Shown: positions 33,874 to 44,940 of the stretch, in pieces
Position numbering within the stretch: the first letter of the stretch is position 1
How the letters are laid out: every line of letters begins with the position of its first letter
Source: Colocasia esculenta
Lineage: Eukaryota > Streptophyta > Magnoliopsida > Alismatales > Araceae
Length of the DNA: 64,000 nucleotides
Direction of reading: 5' to 3'
Assembly (NCBI GenBank): GCA_014218235.1
Contig: CM024755.1
Coordinates: 94,468,948-94,532,947 of the forward strand
Made by a program: the position numbers and the translations under genes
The notes under the pieces: model-generated
Databases searched by the model: none
What the model saw: only the letters and a program-made list of their open reading frames with translations
Told to the model about the DNA's origin: nothing

Positions 33874-35562
33874 TGTTGGGTTGAGTGTGTTTTGGAATTT
33901 CCTAAAGTTGTATTTTAATGATGACCAATGAACATCACTTATTACTTGATTTTGATGATGACATTTTGTACATTTTGTACATATTCAAATGATGACATAT
34001 TGAACATGTTATACATTTTATACATATCACAACAATGCTTAAACAACATATTTTTGATGTTTAATATCTTACATTTTAATGATAATATCTTGTATTAATG
34101 GTTTACACACTATATTTTTCAGGTTCACACACTTTTGTCACAGTGGTGTCGACACAGTCCACCTGTGTGTCGACACTAGATGACTGTCCCGGAAGCCTGT
34201 TCTGAAGTAGTAGCCAGTGGTGTCAACACAGTCTGCCTGTGTGTCAACACAGTCTGCCAGTGGTGTCGACACAGTCTGCCTGTGTGTCGACACAGTCTGC
34301 CAGTGGTGTCGACACAGTCCACCTGTGTGTCGACACTAGTTCACTGTCCCAGAAGCCTGTTCTGCAACAGTTGCCTGTGGTGTCGACACAATCTGCCTGT
34401 GTGTCGACACACTTCGACTAAAACTCAAAAACGTGAATTTGTCTGGACACGTGGCTGCTTGGGAATCAAGGGATTTGACCTAGATTTTTGTGCCCATACA
34501 CCCCAAGGTACTTTATGGACATATGGGGCTATAAATACCCATGATTCTCCTACCCCAAAGGCAACAAAGCCCATACACTTCCAGAAGAAGCTTTTTGGCG
34601 GCAAAAAGGGGCTTTCCAGATCTTGCTCCATCTCCAGAAGTTGCAGGCCATCCTTTCAAGAGGAAGGATGTGGGAATCAAGGGGAATCTCTGGAGAGAAG
34701 CTTGCTGTGCTAGGAAAGGGAGCAGATCCAACTGAAGAGGAGCAGTAGAAGAAGGATTTATGGCATTTTAGATGCCATCAAAGTAGAGCATCGCCAATTG
34801 AGGAGAATCTCCATTGATTTCCATCAAGGCTCCTCAATTTAACTGTCTGCAAGGCCTCTTCATCGAAGAACACTCATTCTACATCCATTTCTCTCACTTC
34901 TGAGTTTGTTCTTCCTTATTTCATCTATGAGATTTGTGCATGAAGTTCTGCACAAATTTCTGTGTACGAATCTATCTTGAATCAGATCATTGCTAGAGGA
35001 TCTGATTTCTGTTGTCTTTGATCTAGCTTTTGTATTGTGAGCCGTCAGCTCTGGTTTTTGAGTCGTCATACTCACTGTGTGGTTTGAGCCGTCGTGCTCA
35101 ATTTGGAGTCGTCGTGCTCCGGTTGTTGTTTGAGCCGTCATGCTCAGCTTGTGAGTCGTTGAACTCAAGGTTGTGTGTTGAGCCGTCGTGCTTAAGGGTG
35201 TTTGGAGTCGTCGTGCTCCAGTGTGAGTTGTACTCTTTTGAGTAGTGGAGCCTCACTATGTGAGTGGTGGACGTAGGAATCACTAGTGTGATTTCCTAAC
35301 CACCTAAAAATCCTTTGTGCAATGGTTTGATCTGCTTGTTTGCGCTAGATGCTTGCATAGGATTTCGCTTTCACACTAAGTGTTTAATTGTTTCACACAT
35401 CATCTACACATACCCACACTTCAGATCAGTAAATTGTTTGTCTGAATTGATCTCTGATTCGAAGTAATTTTTGAATTGTTTTAAGCTTCCGCATTAATTG
35501 GTGTTAGATCTAATCAACCCCCCCCCTTCTAGATCTGATCTATCCACCTATTCGATCCTACA
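33874..35562 (+). repeat. Element F 3' LTR
   Basis: 1689 bp, homologous throughout to 24946-26622 with scattered substitutions and a 10-bp insertion near 33970. The palindrome array is at 34142-34412, the TATA box at 34530-34539 and the GTCGTGCTC array at 35038-35240. It ends gatcctaca before the ggttc duplication. Confidence 0.92.
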
Positions 35563-37572
35563 GGTTCGATACGTCGCGTTCTGAATCTGAAGGCGACACC
35601 CTGTGTGTCGCTTTCTAGTTGCGACAGGGTCCATGTCGCGTTCTACCTTCAGATAACGACTGTGTCCTTATCGCCCTCTGCCTTGCTTTGGGGTTCGGCC
35701 TTCTGATGCTGAACGCGACGGGTCGATACGTCGTGCAGAACGTGACACCCTGGTCGTCGCGACCTGTTGGCGACAGGTTGGCCATTGCCTTCTTACTGTG
35801 AAGGCGACGCACCTGTGGTCGCGTTCTAGTTGCTTCGTTTCTATTTTTCCTGGTGGTGTTCCGGGTTCTCGGGCCGTGCCGTGGGTGCCGACCTTGGCCG
35901 ACGGCCATTCTGTAGGCTGTTCCCGGAAGGGGAGCCGTGCGTGCCCGTGCCAGTTGGGCTTGTCTTAGTTACAAGCCGGTTGTGCTGTTTCTGTGGTGGT
36001 TGTCATGCCAGTTCTCTTTTGCCCGGTGCTCGGCACTTGAGGGCTTGTCCGCGAGACAGGTTATTACCGTTACCTGGGACCCCCAACCCTGCGTGTTTGT
36101 TGAGGGAGTTCTCCGGGCGGCGGGCGTGCTCAAGTCACGGACTTGGAGTAGAAGGAGAAAATGGTGGGGCAGCGGCGTAGAGTCATTTGTAGAGCTCTCT
36201 TAGTTGGGTCTGGTCGTCGAGGTGGTTTGGTGCTCTTCCGGTACAGACCAACTAGTCCTTCTCACTACCTCGCTCTGTGTTGGTTCCGGAGCCACGTAGG
36301 GAGGTCAAGCGTGGGGCTGCAGCTCGGCCGAGCTGCAGTGGTTGTGTTGTTCCTTGCTGTGACTTGCTAGCCTCACTCTACCGGGGAGGTTGCAGTGGGA
36401 GTCGGCGGCTGGCAAGCTGGAGGAGTGGACTGTGTGTCCTCCTCTTAGCTGCCTGTGGCGGTGGCTTGTGTGCTCTTTCATGACGGTGTTTCACGCTGGT
36501 TCTGAGATTGGGTTTCTCGTTGCCCTAGCCTGCATGGTGGTTGTAGCCTAGCCATGTCTAGTTCCATGGGCTTGGTTGGTTTGGCCTCGTGGGCCGTGTT
36601 TAGTGGTTTTCGCTCTGTGGGTTCTCTCGGGGTGCCTTGTGCAGGCACCCAACTGTTGTTTCCGTAACTCGTTCCTTGGTGCCGTCTGTGGTGGCACTAG
36701 AGTGTGTAGTTCCCTGACCTCATGGAGTGCCCGAGGTGCAGGGTGGTTCTATTTGTGGGCCCTCGATCTTGTGGAGGTCTGAGGTGGTCGTGCCTGTGGT
36801 GAGACATTTATTCTCACTTGGTTGCTCAGTGTCTCTCGGGATGACACCTGGTTGTTCCTTCCCGACCTCGTAGAGGTCCAGGATGTTGGTGCTTGTGTCG
36901 TGAGACTCTGGTCTCACGTGGTTGCTCCGGTGTTCCGTGAGCTCCTTTGTCTCGGCGGGTGTGTGCCGAGGTGTTGCTTCCGCATTATGTTTGACTCCGC
37001 TGGTTCTGCGGGAGTCGTGTTTGGCCCGACCCGGGTTGTGGTCGAGGCGTTGCTCTGTTCCGCTGCTTTGTAGTACTCTGTTGTAGGTGTTTCTCGCTTT
37101 ACTGCTTTGTAGAGTAGTTTTGCTTCCGCTTGTTGGAGTTCCTGCTACTCTGGCTGGTAAGGGACTGGTTATCCCTACTGAGCCTTGTTCGCGAGGCTCA
37201 CCCCCCTACTCTCTTCAGGTATGGACTCGCGGTCGCAGGAGTTCGTTGGCGGACGGTTGTGGTGGCGGCTTGTTTGCCGTGCGTTGCCAGCAGTGTGAGT
37301 TGTGAGCGTGAGAGCTCTTATACCGTGAGTTGAGAGTGGCCTTTTTGCAAGTCCTCGGGGTATGCCCCTTAAGGACTGCACCGTTCTTTCTGTACCTGTA
37401 TTTTTATTTGGGACATGTTGTACATAATTTCCTTATTAATGTATGAACTTTCTTGTTATAGTTATTTGAATTCATTACTTATCTCACTGAACTAAATTCT
37501 AACCGTTCTGGGTCTTCGGATCCATGGGTGGCGGCGCGACCTTCGGGGGTCCAGGAGGTCGGGTCGTTACAG

Positions 37573-37584
37573 TGGTATCAGAGC
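37573..37584 (+). promoter_or_regulatory. Primer binding site of element C
   Basis: TGGTATCAGAGC one base after the LTR end at 37571. Confidence 0.92.
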
Positions 37585-37950
37585 TTAGGGGTCCAACGAG
37601 ATTTGTAATGAGTTAATAACTATAGCTGTCCCAAAGAAAGGTACTCGTGCGCTGCTGGTCCATCCATGTAGAGTTGCTTTTAGGTAAGCATCTGGTTCTT
37701 TGTTGCAGGTGGCTAGCTTTCCAGCAGGGTCCGAGCATGAGCTGCAGAAGAGCGCTGGTACTGGTGCTGGGTGCACGATCTGCGAGCGTGGTTGTTGTTT
37801 CGCTTGTACTACAGTTGGGTTTATCTACAGCCTGCGCGTCTGTATGGGTGTGTCGTGAAGGCTGAGAGAGCCTACGTGTGGTGTGGCCTTCACCGGTGCA
37901 GGGTTGTGGTCTGCGGAACCTATAGAAGATGTCCTTGCCTTGTTGGCTAT

Positions 37951-38034
37951 CCCCTTCTTGTTGGGGTGTGTCCTTGTTGGATGTCCCCTTCTTGTTGGGG
38001 TGTGTCCTTGTTGGATGTCCCCTTGTTGATGGGG
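37951..38034. repeat. 34-bp tandem repeat with CCCC...GGGG arms
   Basis: Three units at exact 34-bp spacing: ccccttcttgttgggg at 37951 and 37985, and ccccttgttgatgggg at 38019, joined by tgtgtccttgttggatgt. Confidence 0.85.
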
Positions 38035-38245
38035 TGTGTGTTGTTGGCTATGTGTTTGGCCTTGCGTGCCTGTGCGCCATTGGGCGCTGTGCTCTGCTCA
38101 GTCGACATCTTGCTCGAACTAAGCGGATGCTTGTGTGCCGTGTTGCACGCTGGTTGAGTGCTGCAACACCTATCTGTGGTTGTTGTCGGCTTTGTGCTGG
38201 CTGGTTGCGAACTCTGGTGAGGTGCTCCCGAAGTTCTTCTATGTT

Positions 38246-38822
38246 GGTTCTGGTGGAGGTGAGGTTTTCCCTAGAACTGTGTTGTGCTCGTTTCTAGTTG
38301 GTGCGGTGTTGCCCTCTGGGTTGAGGTGCATCGTTAAGCTGCTTGTGTTCTGGTGGTGTTTCCTAGAACTGTTTTGTTGTTGTCCTAGTGAGGGTTCCTC
38401 TCTCTGGAGCTGCTTTTGTGCTCGTTGAAATCTTCCGATGTGTTGCCTCTTTGGTGAGGTCTCTGTTGTTCAGTTTGTTGCTGTTGTGTTGCCCTCTGGG
38501 TTGAGGTGCATCGCTTGGCTGTTTGGGTTCTGGTGCGTTTTCCCAGAACCGTTGCCTATTGTCCTGATGAGGCTTGCTCTCAGGACTGTTCCGGGCTTGT
38601 TTCTACCGGTTGTTGTGCTACCTCGGGGTTGAGGTATGCTATTGTGCTGGCTGTTGCATTCTTGGGGGTTTTCCTAGAATGGCGCCTTGGTGGTTCTGGT
38701 GGAGGTGCTCCCAGAATTAGTTGTGTTGCTTCCGCTGGCTTCGGTGTTCTCTCTGTTGGTACGTTCTGGTGATGTTTTCCCAGAACGGCTCTTGGCGCTT
38801 TGGGTGGAGGTCCTCCCCAAGC
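38246..38822 (+). repeat. Array of covarying TTCTGG/CCAGAA hairpins in element C
   Basis: Stems at 38246-38278 (8 bp, two G-U), 38347-38369 (7 bp), 38526-38550 (8 bp, all Watson-Crick), 38657-38681 (6 bp plus 2), 38692-38718 (8 bp, two G-U) and 38762-38787 (8 bp, all Watson-Crick), followed by a TTGGG/CCCAA stem at about 38800-38820. The 38526 stem closes with G-C and the 38762 stem with C-G. Conserved text around them (gttgaggt(g/a), tgccctctggg) shows they come from tandem duplication. Confidence 0.65.
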
Positions 38823-39594
38823 TGCCTTGCATTGTTTTTGTTTGTTGTTGCTCTCTTTCTGTGGAGATGAGCTGTCGTTGTTTCCGGTTGGACTGTCCGT
38901 GTTACAGTCTACCTGGGTGCTATCAGTCAAGGTGTGGTGCCTTTGACCGTGTGTCTGGCCGTGGTGTTGGCCAGTTTGTCTTCCTGATCGTTTTACGGGT
39001 TTCCAGGCTGCGCTGGTAGGACTTCGTGTGTCCCCAGGATCGGGAGGTTGGCTTAGTTTCTCGCACCCTGCGGGCTTTGCCAGATGGTGGTCTGGTGAGT
39101 GCCATGGGTGTCTGGCTGGTTATGCTTCTGTGGAAGTGCCAGTCTCGTTTAGTGGTGTCCCTTTCGTGTGGAAGAGACTTGTTGTGAGGGTCTCCTTCCC
39201 CTATTTTCGTTGGTTGCTCGGGGTGGTGGTGTTGGCAGAGCAGTTGGTGCCATGTTTTCACACTATGGCGACCTTTATGGTGAAGGTCTCTCCCCTTGTG
39301 CTATCTGGAGGTTGAGCTAGTTGCTCCACTCGTGCACGTGGTTTCCTTGTGGTGCGATAGGTTGTGGTGACCTATTGTCCCGTCTCTTGTTGTGTTGGTT
39401 TCTTGTTGCCTGATGGAACGATGTGGGGCAGCGTGCCTTGTGTTCCGTGTGAGGCAGCACCAGTTTTTTGTTGTTTGGCTTGTTGGTGCAAGCATCGTCC
39501 CGGTGTGTGTTTCCACTTGTGCCTCAGCTGTGCTTGGAGGTGCTTGTCGCCGTTTGGTGTCTAGCCTCTCTATCTGTGGTGGTAGGAGCGGTGC

Positions 39595-42545
39595 TGTCAC
39601 ACCCCGATGCGGAATATCGGAGCGCGAAGGCAGTTGCAAGAAAAAGGTATAGAGCGAATACTAGACATCAAACCATTGCACATTGAATAATACTATAGCA
39701 AATCTTTCTCATTAATAACCTTTCGAATGTCTAGTTACAACCACTAATATCAGAGCCATTCTATAGGGCCCAATTACATTGCAATAAAAGGAAATAACTA
39801 ACTACAAATCTAAGATAACATAATGACTCGAGGGTACTCTTGGCTTCACTCTTGGTCATTCCCTTCCTCGTGAGTGTATATGTCATCCTCGGTCTCACCT
39901 GAGAACACAACATCAAATAACGTAGGGTGAGCGATAACGCCCAGTAGGACTTAAATCTCAGGCTCAAGCAGGCTTTAAATAATTAACGCATTTAATGGCA
40001 GAGTATCTAAGATAGCAGGTACAAGAGAGTCAAAATATAGAAGGAGATAGCACAACAGGTAACAGGATAGCACAATAGCACGAGATCGAGTATAGTCTCC
40101 AAAAATAGCTCAAGTATCGAGTATAGCACGAATAGCTGGATGGCCATAGCACAACTAGCACAGGTATAATAATAGCACGACGAGTATAGCACCTGTTTGT
40201 CATTCTAAACATCGAGAGAGTATAGCACGTTTTGTGTTTTGATTGTCATATAGATAGTCGAGATAGATAGCACTTGAGTGTAATGCCAAACACTCTGATC
40301 ATTTAACTCCCATGGGCACTAGCACTTTTGGGCGCACATCCCAGGACCAGATCGGGCCCTTTATATATTGCTAGGCATTGGTTATATTGTTTATCTTTAG
40401 ACAATCAGTCAATGGCCAATATAGAGTACCAAGAAGTAGATGAGAGCACTAGATGAGTAGACGAGATAGTAGAGTGAACGTGAATAGATGAGAGAGTAGA
40501 GTACAGATGAGAGCTAGTGGACATTGCACGCAATGCGACGAGTAAATAGGCGATAGTAACAGTTGCACAACACGCGCACGTCGTATTGGCAGTCAGGTGG
40601 AATTCATGATCTTCCCGTTGGCCATGTTATGCACAAGTCCAGAGGTTCGACGTGATTCAAGGTAAGAGCAAACTTCTAATAGCCGTTTGGATCATATCGA
40701 TCCCTAAAGGTGTAATGGGTGTTAGGGTACAACCGGCTCGTCGACCATGTGGGAATCCATGATCAGAGGAGACTTACGGAGGCCTTGTGCAAGGGTTCAC
40801 TAGTCCGGCGAAAGGAATATCCGACGGAGAGTTCACCACAAGCCAAGTAAAGTGTGTATATAAACAGGTGCTCGACGTTCTAGAGGAATTCTAGAACAGT
40901 GGAGCGTCGATATCGGTATATAAACAACGCTAGAAATGAATACAAGTCCTTTAAAATAGGGCAATTTATATACTTTATTGCAATAAATTACCAGATACAT
41001 TATGAGATATTTTATGCCAGATTTCAGCCATATATGGATGGTTCATGTGTGTGCATGTGTAAGAGAGATCATAGATAGAAAAGAAGTCGTGAATATGTAA
41101 TTTAAAGCATTCAATATGGCTCCATTTTAAACAGGTGTTTTTACCGCGTGTGTGACTGTTACAAAGGCGTAAGAATATTTTAGAAAGTGAGAGCAATAAA
41201 TTTTATGGGTTTTCATAAAAAATCCTGTGAACGCGACGTACCCATGTAAGGGTCGCGACAGGGTCATGATAGAACGCGACAGGGTCCTGTACGGGTCGCG
41301 ACAGGGCTGTCTGCTCAGGCAGCCAGAACGCGACGGGGTCTCCTGTCGCGTTCAGAACGCGACAAGAAGAGGCGTCACGATAGGCTTGAGAACGCGACCT
41401 GTCGGGCCGTCGCGTTCTCGGGCCCGTGGACTAAGTCTGACAGAGTTCTGCTCTGTCTTGGATTGCGGTCCAGAAATATCAGATTTTGATACAGGGTCGT
41501 TCAAAAAATCATAACTAATTGTATACACGATGATGAAACTAGGGGCAAATGAAACTAGACATGCAAGAGTACTTCCAGTAAATAGGAATTAGAGAGAGAA
41601 CATGGTTTGAACATGGTTTGAGCATGAACAATAACGAGTAACATAGAACATGATACAGAGAGCAAGATTGATTTAATTCGAGCAACATGCTCAACAAAAA
41701 TTAGGGCTTTTAGGGGCAAAAGATCCCTAATAACATGAAGTGTATACAGTAAAAATTTCGTAGCATGGGATCAAGTGTACATGGAGATATGATTCAAACA
41801 TGATGACTCGGGGTTATCATGTTTGCAGAACTTCTAAAATCAAGAACAAAAGATTGGCTCGATGAAAAATTATGAAACAAGAGGGCTTTTGTTCCTGGTG
41901 ATTGGAACTACCTATAGATGGATTTGATTTGGTTTTGCTTGTGAGAATGCCTACCTTTGACTCGATTTATCTTCTAGGGCTTAGAACTCCAAGAACGAGG
42001 AAGAAGCTCCAAGAACTCCTTCTCCCCACGAGATCCTCTCCTCCTTGGCCTCTTCTCCACGTCCAACAACCTTTGGCAACGAGCTAGGGTCGGCCAATAG
42101 GGTTTAAGAGGTGTATTTATATAAATACAAGTTCATATTCCTACTACTACTCAAATTCCTCTTAATTACGAGATTTCCTAACTCCAACCTTCCTTTCTTG
42201 CTTTCCAACCTCTATTTAGGTTAGGATGGGATCTAAATTCGTGCTAGACTATATGGGTAGGTTTAGGAATCCAATTCCAACTATAATTGCCACTTTTATT
42301 GCTTTAATACCCCTTTCCAATTATGAGATAATTAAACTCCGAATTTATGGTATTTTCTTATTATTCTCCCTTTGTAAATTCATATTTTTGACCCAATAAG
42401 TTCTAGAGGATCCATTAAGCAAAGCCCATTACTCTTTTTCATTTAATGGGTTTTATTTAGTACTCTTTTCATTGAATATCCCTTTAGCTAAGTTTTTAAT
42501 TTATTATTTAAATTTTTATTTTTCTCTTAAAATTCAGGTGCTACA
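39595..42545 (-). repeat. Element E left LTR (minus orientation)
   Basis: 2951 bp, the full length of the Tekay LTR family here. On the minus strand it starts TGTAGCACCTGAATTTT after a tract of type gagggggagga (42546-42556) and ends gggtgtgaca. It holds the TATA box (minus, 40360-40367), the GTGCTAT array (minus, about 40020-40330) and a CGCGAC cluster at 41225-41420, with two perfect inverted repeats (41344-41364 and 41388-41419). Confidence 0.9.
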
Positions 42546-42565
42546 TCCTCCCCCTCTTAAATGAA

Positions 42566-44900
42566 TCCATGATACCTTGACAAATTTGTGGTCGTCTTCA
42601 TCGACGATATCCTCATATATTCAAAGACCAAGGAAGATCATGAAGAACACTTGAGGACCGCACTGCAAGTCTTACGAGACAACAAACTATATGCAAAATT
42701 GAGCAAGTGCGAGTTTTAGCTCGAAGAAGTGTCTTTCTTGGGCCATGTCATATCAAAGGACGGCATCTCTGTTGATCCTTCCAAAGTCGAAGCTGTACTT
42801 AACTGGGAGAGACCAACCAATGTCACAGAAATCAGAAGCTTCTTAGGACTGGCTGGATACTACAGGCGGTTCATCAAGGACTTCTCAAGGATCTCCGTAC
42901 CACTCACGCGTCTGACACGAAAGGAGAATCCCTACTCCTAGAGTAAAGAGTGTGAGAAGAGTTTCCATACTCTCAAAGACTGCCTTACCTTAGCACCCGT
43001 TCTCGCTCTACCAGTAGAGGGAGAAGGTTTCTCTGTCTATACTGATGCCTCAGGAATTGGGCTAGGCTGTGTACTAATGCAAAAGGAGAAGGTCATCGCC
43101 TATTCCTCAAGGCAATTGAAGACGCATGAAGTCAACTACCATGTGCATGACTTAGAGTTGGCTGCCGTGGTCTTCACATTAAAACTCTGGAGGCACTATC
43201 TCTATGGTGAGCAATTCACTGTCTATTCAGATCATAAAAGTCTAAGTACCTATTCTCCCAGAAAGAACTCAACATGAGACAGAGAAGATGGTTAGAGTAT
43301 CTAAAGGACTTCAATTTCAACATCCAGTACCATCCATGTAAGGGAAACGCCGTGGCTGATGCTCTTAGTAGAAAGCCAATGGCATCTATCTCAAGTCTAG
43401 TCCTTGGCAAGATGCGACTACTTGAACAATTCGCGAGGCTAGACTTAAATATTGAACATAGGGATGATCATGTTTTGATTGCCAATCTCAAGATCCAATC
43501 CGATCTGCTGGAGGAAATCAAGATGCAACAGACAACGATCCATTCTTGGTTCATGTCAAGGAAACCTTAGCAGACAGACCGGATTTTGCCATGACTGAAG
43601 ATGGAAGGTTAGTATTCCAAGGGAGAACTTGTGTCCCAGACAACGAAGCCCTAAAAGGAAACTAATGGATGAAGCTCATCAAACTAAGTACACTATTCAT
43701 CCGGAGGTACAAAATGTATCAAGACATGAAAAGAACATTTTGGTGGCCGAATATGAAAGGGAAGTAGCCGAGCATGTAGCTCATTGCCTCACATGTCAAC
43801 AAGTGAAGGCAGAACATATGCGCCCTGCCGGTGTGCTCAGACCACTAGATATCCCAGAATGGAAGTGGGAAAGCATTGGCATGGAATTCATCATGGGTTT
43901 ACTCAGAACTCGTGGTGGACTTGACGCCATATGGGTCATCGTTGACTGGTTGACCAAATCTGCGCACTTCTTACCCATAAAGAGTACATGGTCTGTGGAG
44001 GTGCTAGCTGCATTATATGTCAAGGAGATCGTGCGGTTGCATGGTATTCCGTCATCTATTATCTCATATCGAGATCCAAGGTTCACCTCTCATTTTGGAA
44101 AGGTCTGCAAACTGCCCTTGGTATGAAGCTTAATTTTAGTACTGCCTTTCACCCGCAAACTGATGGGCAAACTGAGAGGACAAATCAAATGTAGAAGACA
44201 TGTTAAGAGCCTGCATTATAGATTTCAAAGGTCATTGGAATGAACACTTACCCTTGATTGAGTTCGCCTATAACACAGTTACCAGGCTTAAGATGGCACC
44301 ATTTGAAGCACTTTATGGCAGGAATTGTAGATCTTCTGTGTGCTGGAATGAAGTGGGAGAACAACAATGGTTAGGAGACGACTGACATACGAGATACTCT
44401 GATAAGAGAAGACGGGATCTGGAATTTCAAATAGGAGATCATGTGCTATTGAAGGTATCTCCTACCCGTGGTATTCAAAGATTCGGAGTGAAAGGAAAAC
44501 TTAGTCCAAGATTCATTGGTCCTTTCGAAGTACTTGAAAGGATTGGTGAAGTTGCTTACAGACTGGCCTTCCCACCAAATTTGGCAAGTGTGCACAATGT
44601 CTTCCATGTCTCCATGCTTAGAAAGTATGTGTACGATCCTACACATGTCATTCGCCATGATGATCTGGTGTTAAACAAGGACATGACGTATGAAGAGAAG
44701 TCGATCAAGATATTGGACCGGAAGGTACAACAACTCAGAAATCGTCCCATTCACGTGGTGAAGGTCTTATGGAATAACCGCAGTGTGGAAGAAGCCACAT
44801 GGGAACCAGAAGGAATTATCAGACGCAACTACCCTGATCTATTCGGTAAGCCATTCTCTCCTGTAAGGTCATATGAATTTGGGGACCAAATTCTTTTAAG
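42566..44900 (+). pseudogene. Element E partial pol (RT end, RNase H, integrase, chromodomain), broken
   Basis: Gag, protease and the first half of RT are absent. The sequence opens at YLDKFVVVFIDDILIYSK and runs through FLGHVISKDGI, FLGLAGYYRRFI, VYTDASGIGLGC, ADALSRKP, CLTCQQVK and TERTNQ to a chromodomain (YEEKSIKILDRKVQQLRNR, EEATWEPE, YPDLF). Two TAG stops (42718-42720, 42939-42941) stand at conserved Trp codons, consistent with TGG to TAG. Frameshifts lie near 43245, 43550 and 44170, and a short deletion follows 44383. In the integrase core the first Asp is Glu (GMEFIMGL) and the second motif reads SYRDPRF. It is very like A. Confidence 0.88.
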
Positions 44901-44940
44901 AGGGGGAGGATGTAGCAACCTGAATTTTCAAGAAAAATAA
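44443..44940 (+). pseudogene. Element E integrase C-terminus plus chromodomain, open segment
   Basis: This is the longest open piece of E pol (165 codons). It covers the SH3-like end (VSPTRGIQRFGVKGKLSP, FIGPFEVLERIG, HNVFHVSMLRKY) and the complete chromodomain with its conserved aromatic residues and WEPE. It ends a few codons into the LTR. It has no start of its own and would be made only as part of Pol. Confidence 0.8.
44898..44910 (+). promoter_or_regulatory. Polypurine tract of element E
   Basis: aagagggggagga directly before the LTR start tgtagcaacc at 44911. Confidence 0.9.

Larger units (their letters stand above)
24946..35562 (+). mobile_element. Element F: SIRE/Maximus-type copia retrotransposon, defective
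   Basis: It starts TGTTGGGTTGAG and ends cgatcctaca, flanked by ggttc on both sides (24941-24945, 35563-35567). LTRs are 24946-26622 and 33874-35562, differing by a few percent and small indels where I compared them. Coding order is gag, integrase remnant, RT, RNase H, as in copia. Gag and pol are broken by frameshifts, and the protease and first half of integrase appear to be missing or replaced by repeats. Similar LTRs with a broken interior suggest it moved using proteins from a relative, or decayed after insertion. Confidence 0.92.
23797..37571 (+). repeat. Element C 5' LTR, split by copia element F
   Basis: The two halves, 23797-24945 and 35563-37571, align end to end with the uninterrupted 3' LTR 48441-51605; the junction site there is near 49585. 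The first half has GTCGCG/CGCGAC motifs at about 23840-24135 and 24660-24760 and a GC-rich tract (24150-24330); the second begins with more of them (35565-35830). No TATA box could be assigned with confidence. ORFs in this LTR are not conserved in frame between the copies and show no known domain. Confidence 0.87.
37585..39594 (+). other. Element C interior, left part: non-coding, G+T rich, hairpin repeats
   Basis: No gag or pol motif occurs in any frame. The plus strand is strongly G+T rich. It includes three 34-bp tandem units with CCCC-N8-GGGG (37951-38034) and a series of TTCTGG/CCAGAA hairpins (38246-38822). ORFs of up to 128 codons are Cys/Leu/Val-rich, overlap in several frames, and look like by-products of composition. 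From 38830 to 39594 I see no further defined element. Confidence 0.75.

Noticed and set aside
35590..36370. Overlapping ORFs in the second half of C's 5' LTR as genes
   Set aside because: The homologous stretch in the 3' LTR (49600-50390) gives different lengths and stops, so there is no sign of protein constraint.
37771..38297. Cys/Leu-rich ORFs of up to 128 codons in C
   Set aside because: Overlapping open frames on both strands follow from the low stop-codon content of G+T-rich DNA; no domain or frame conservation was seen.
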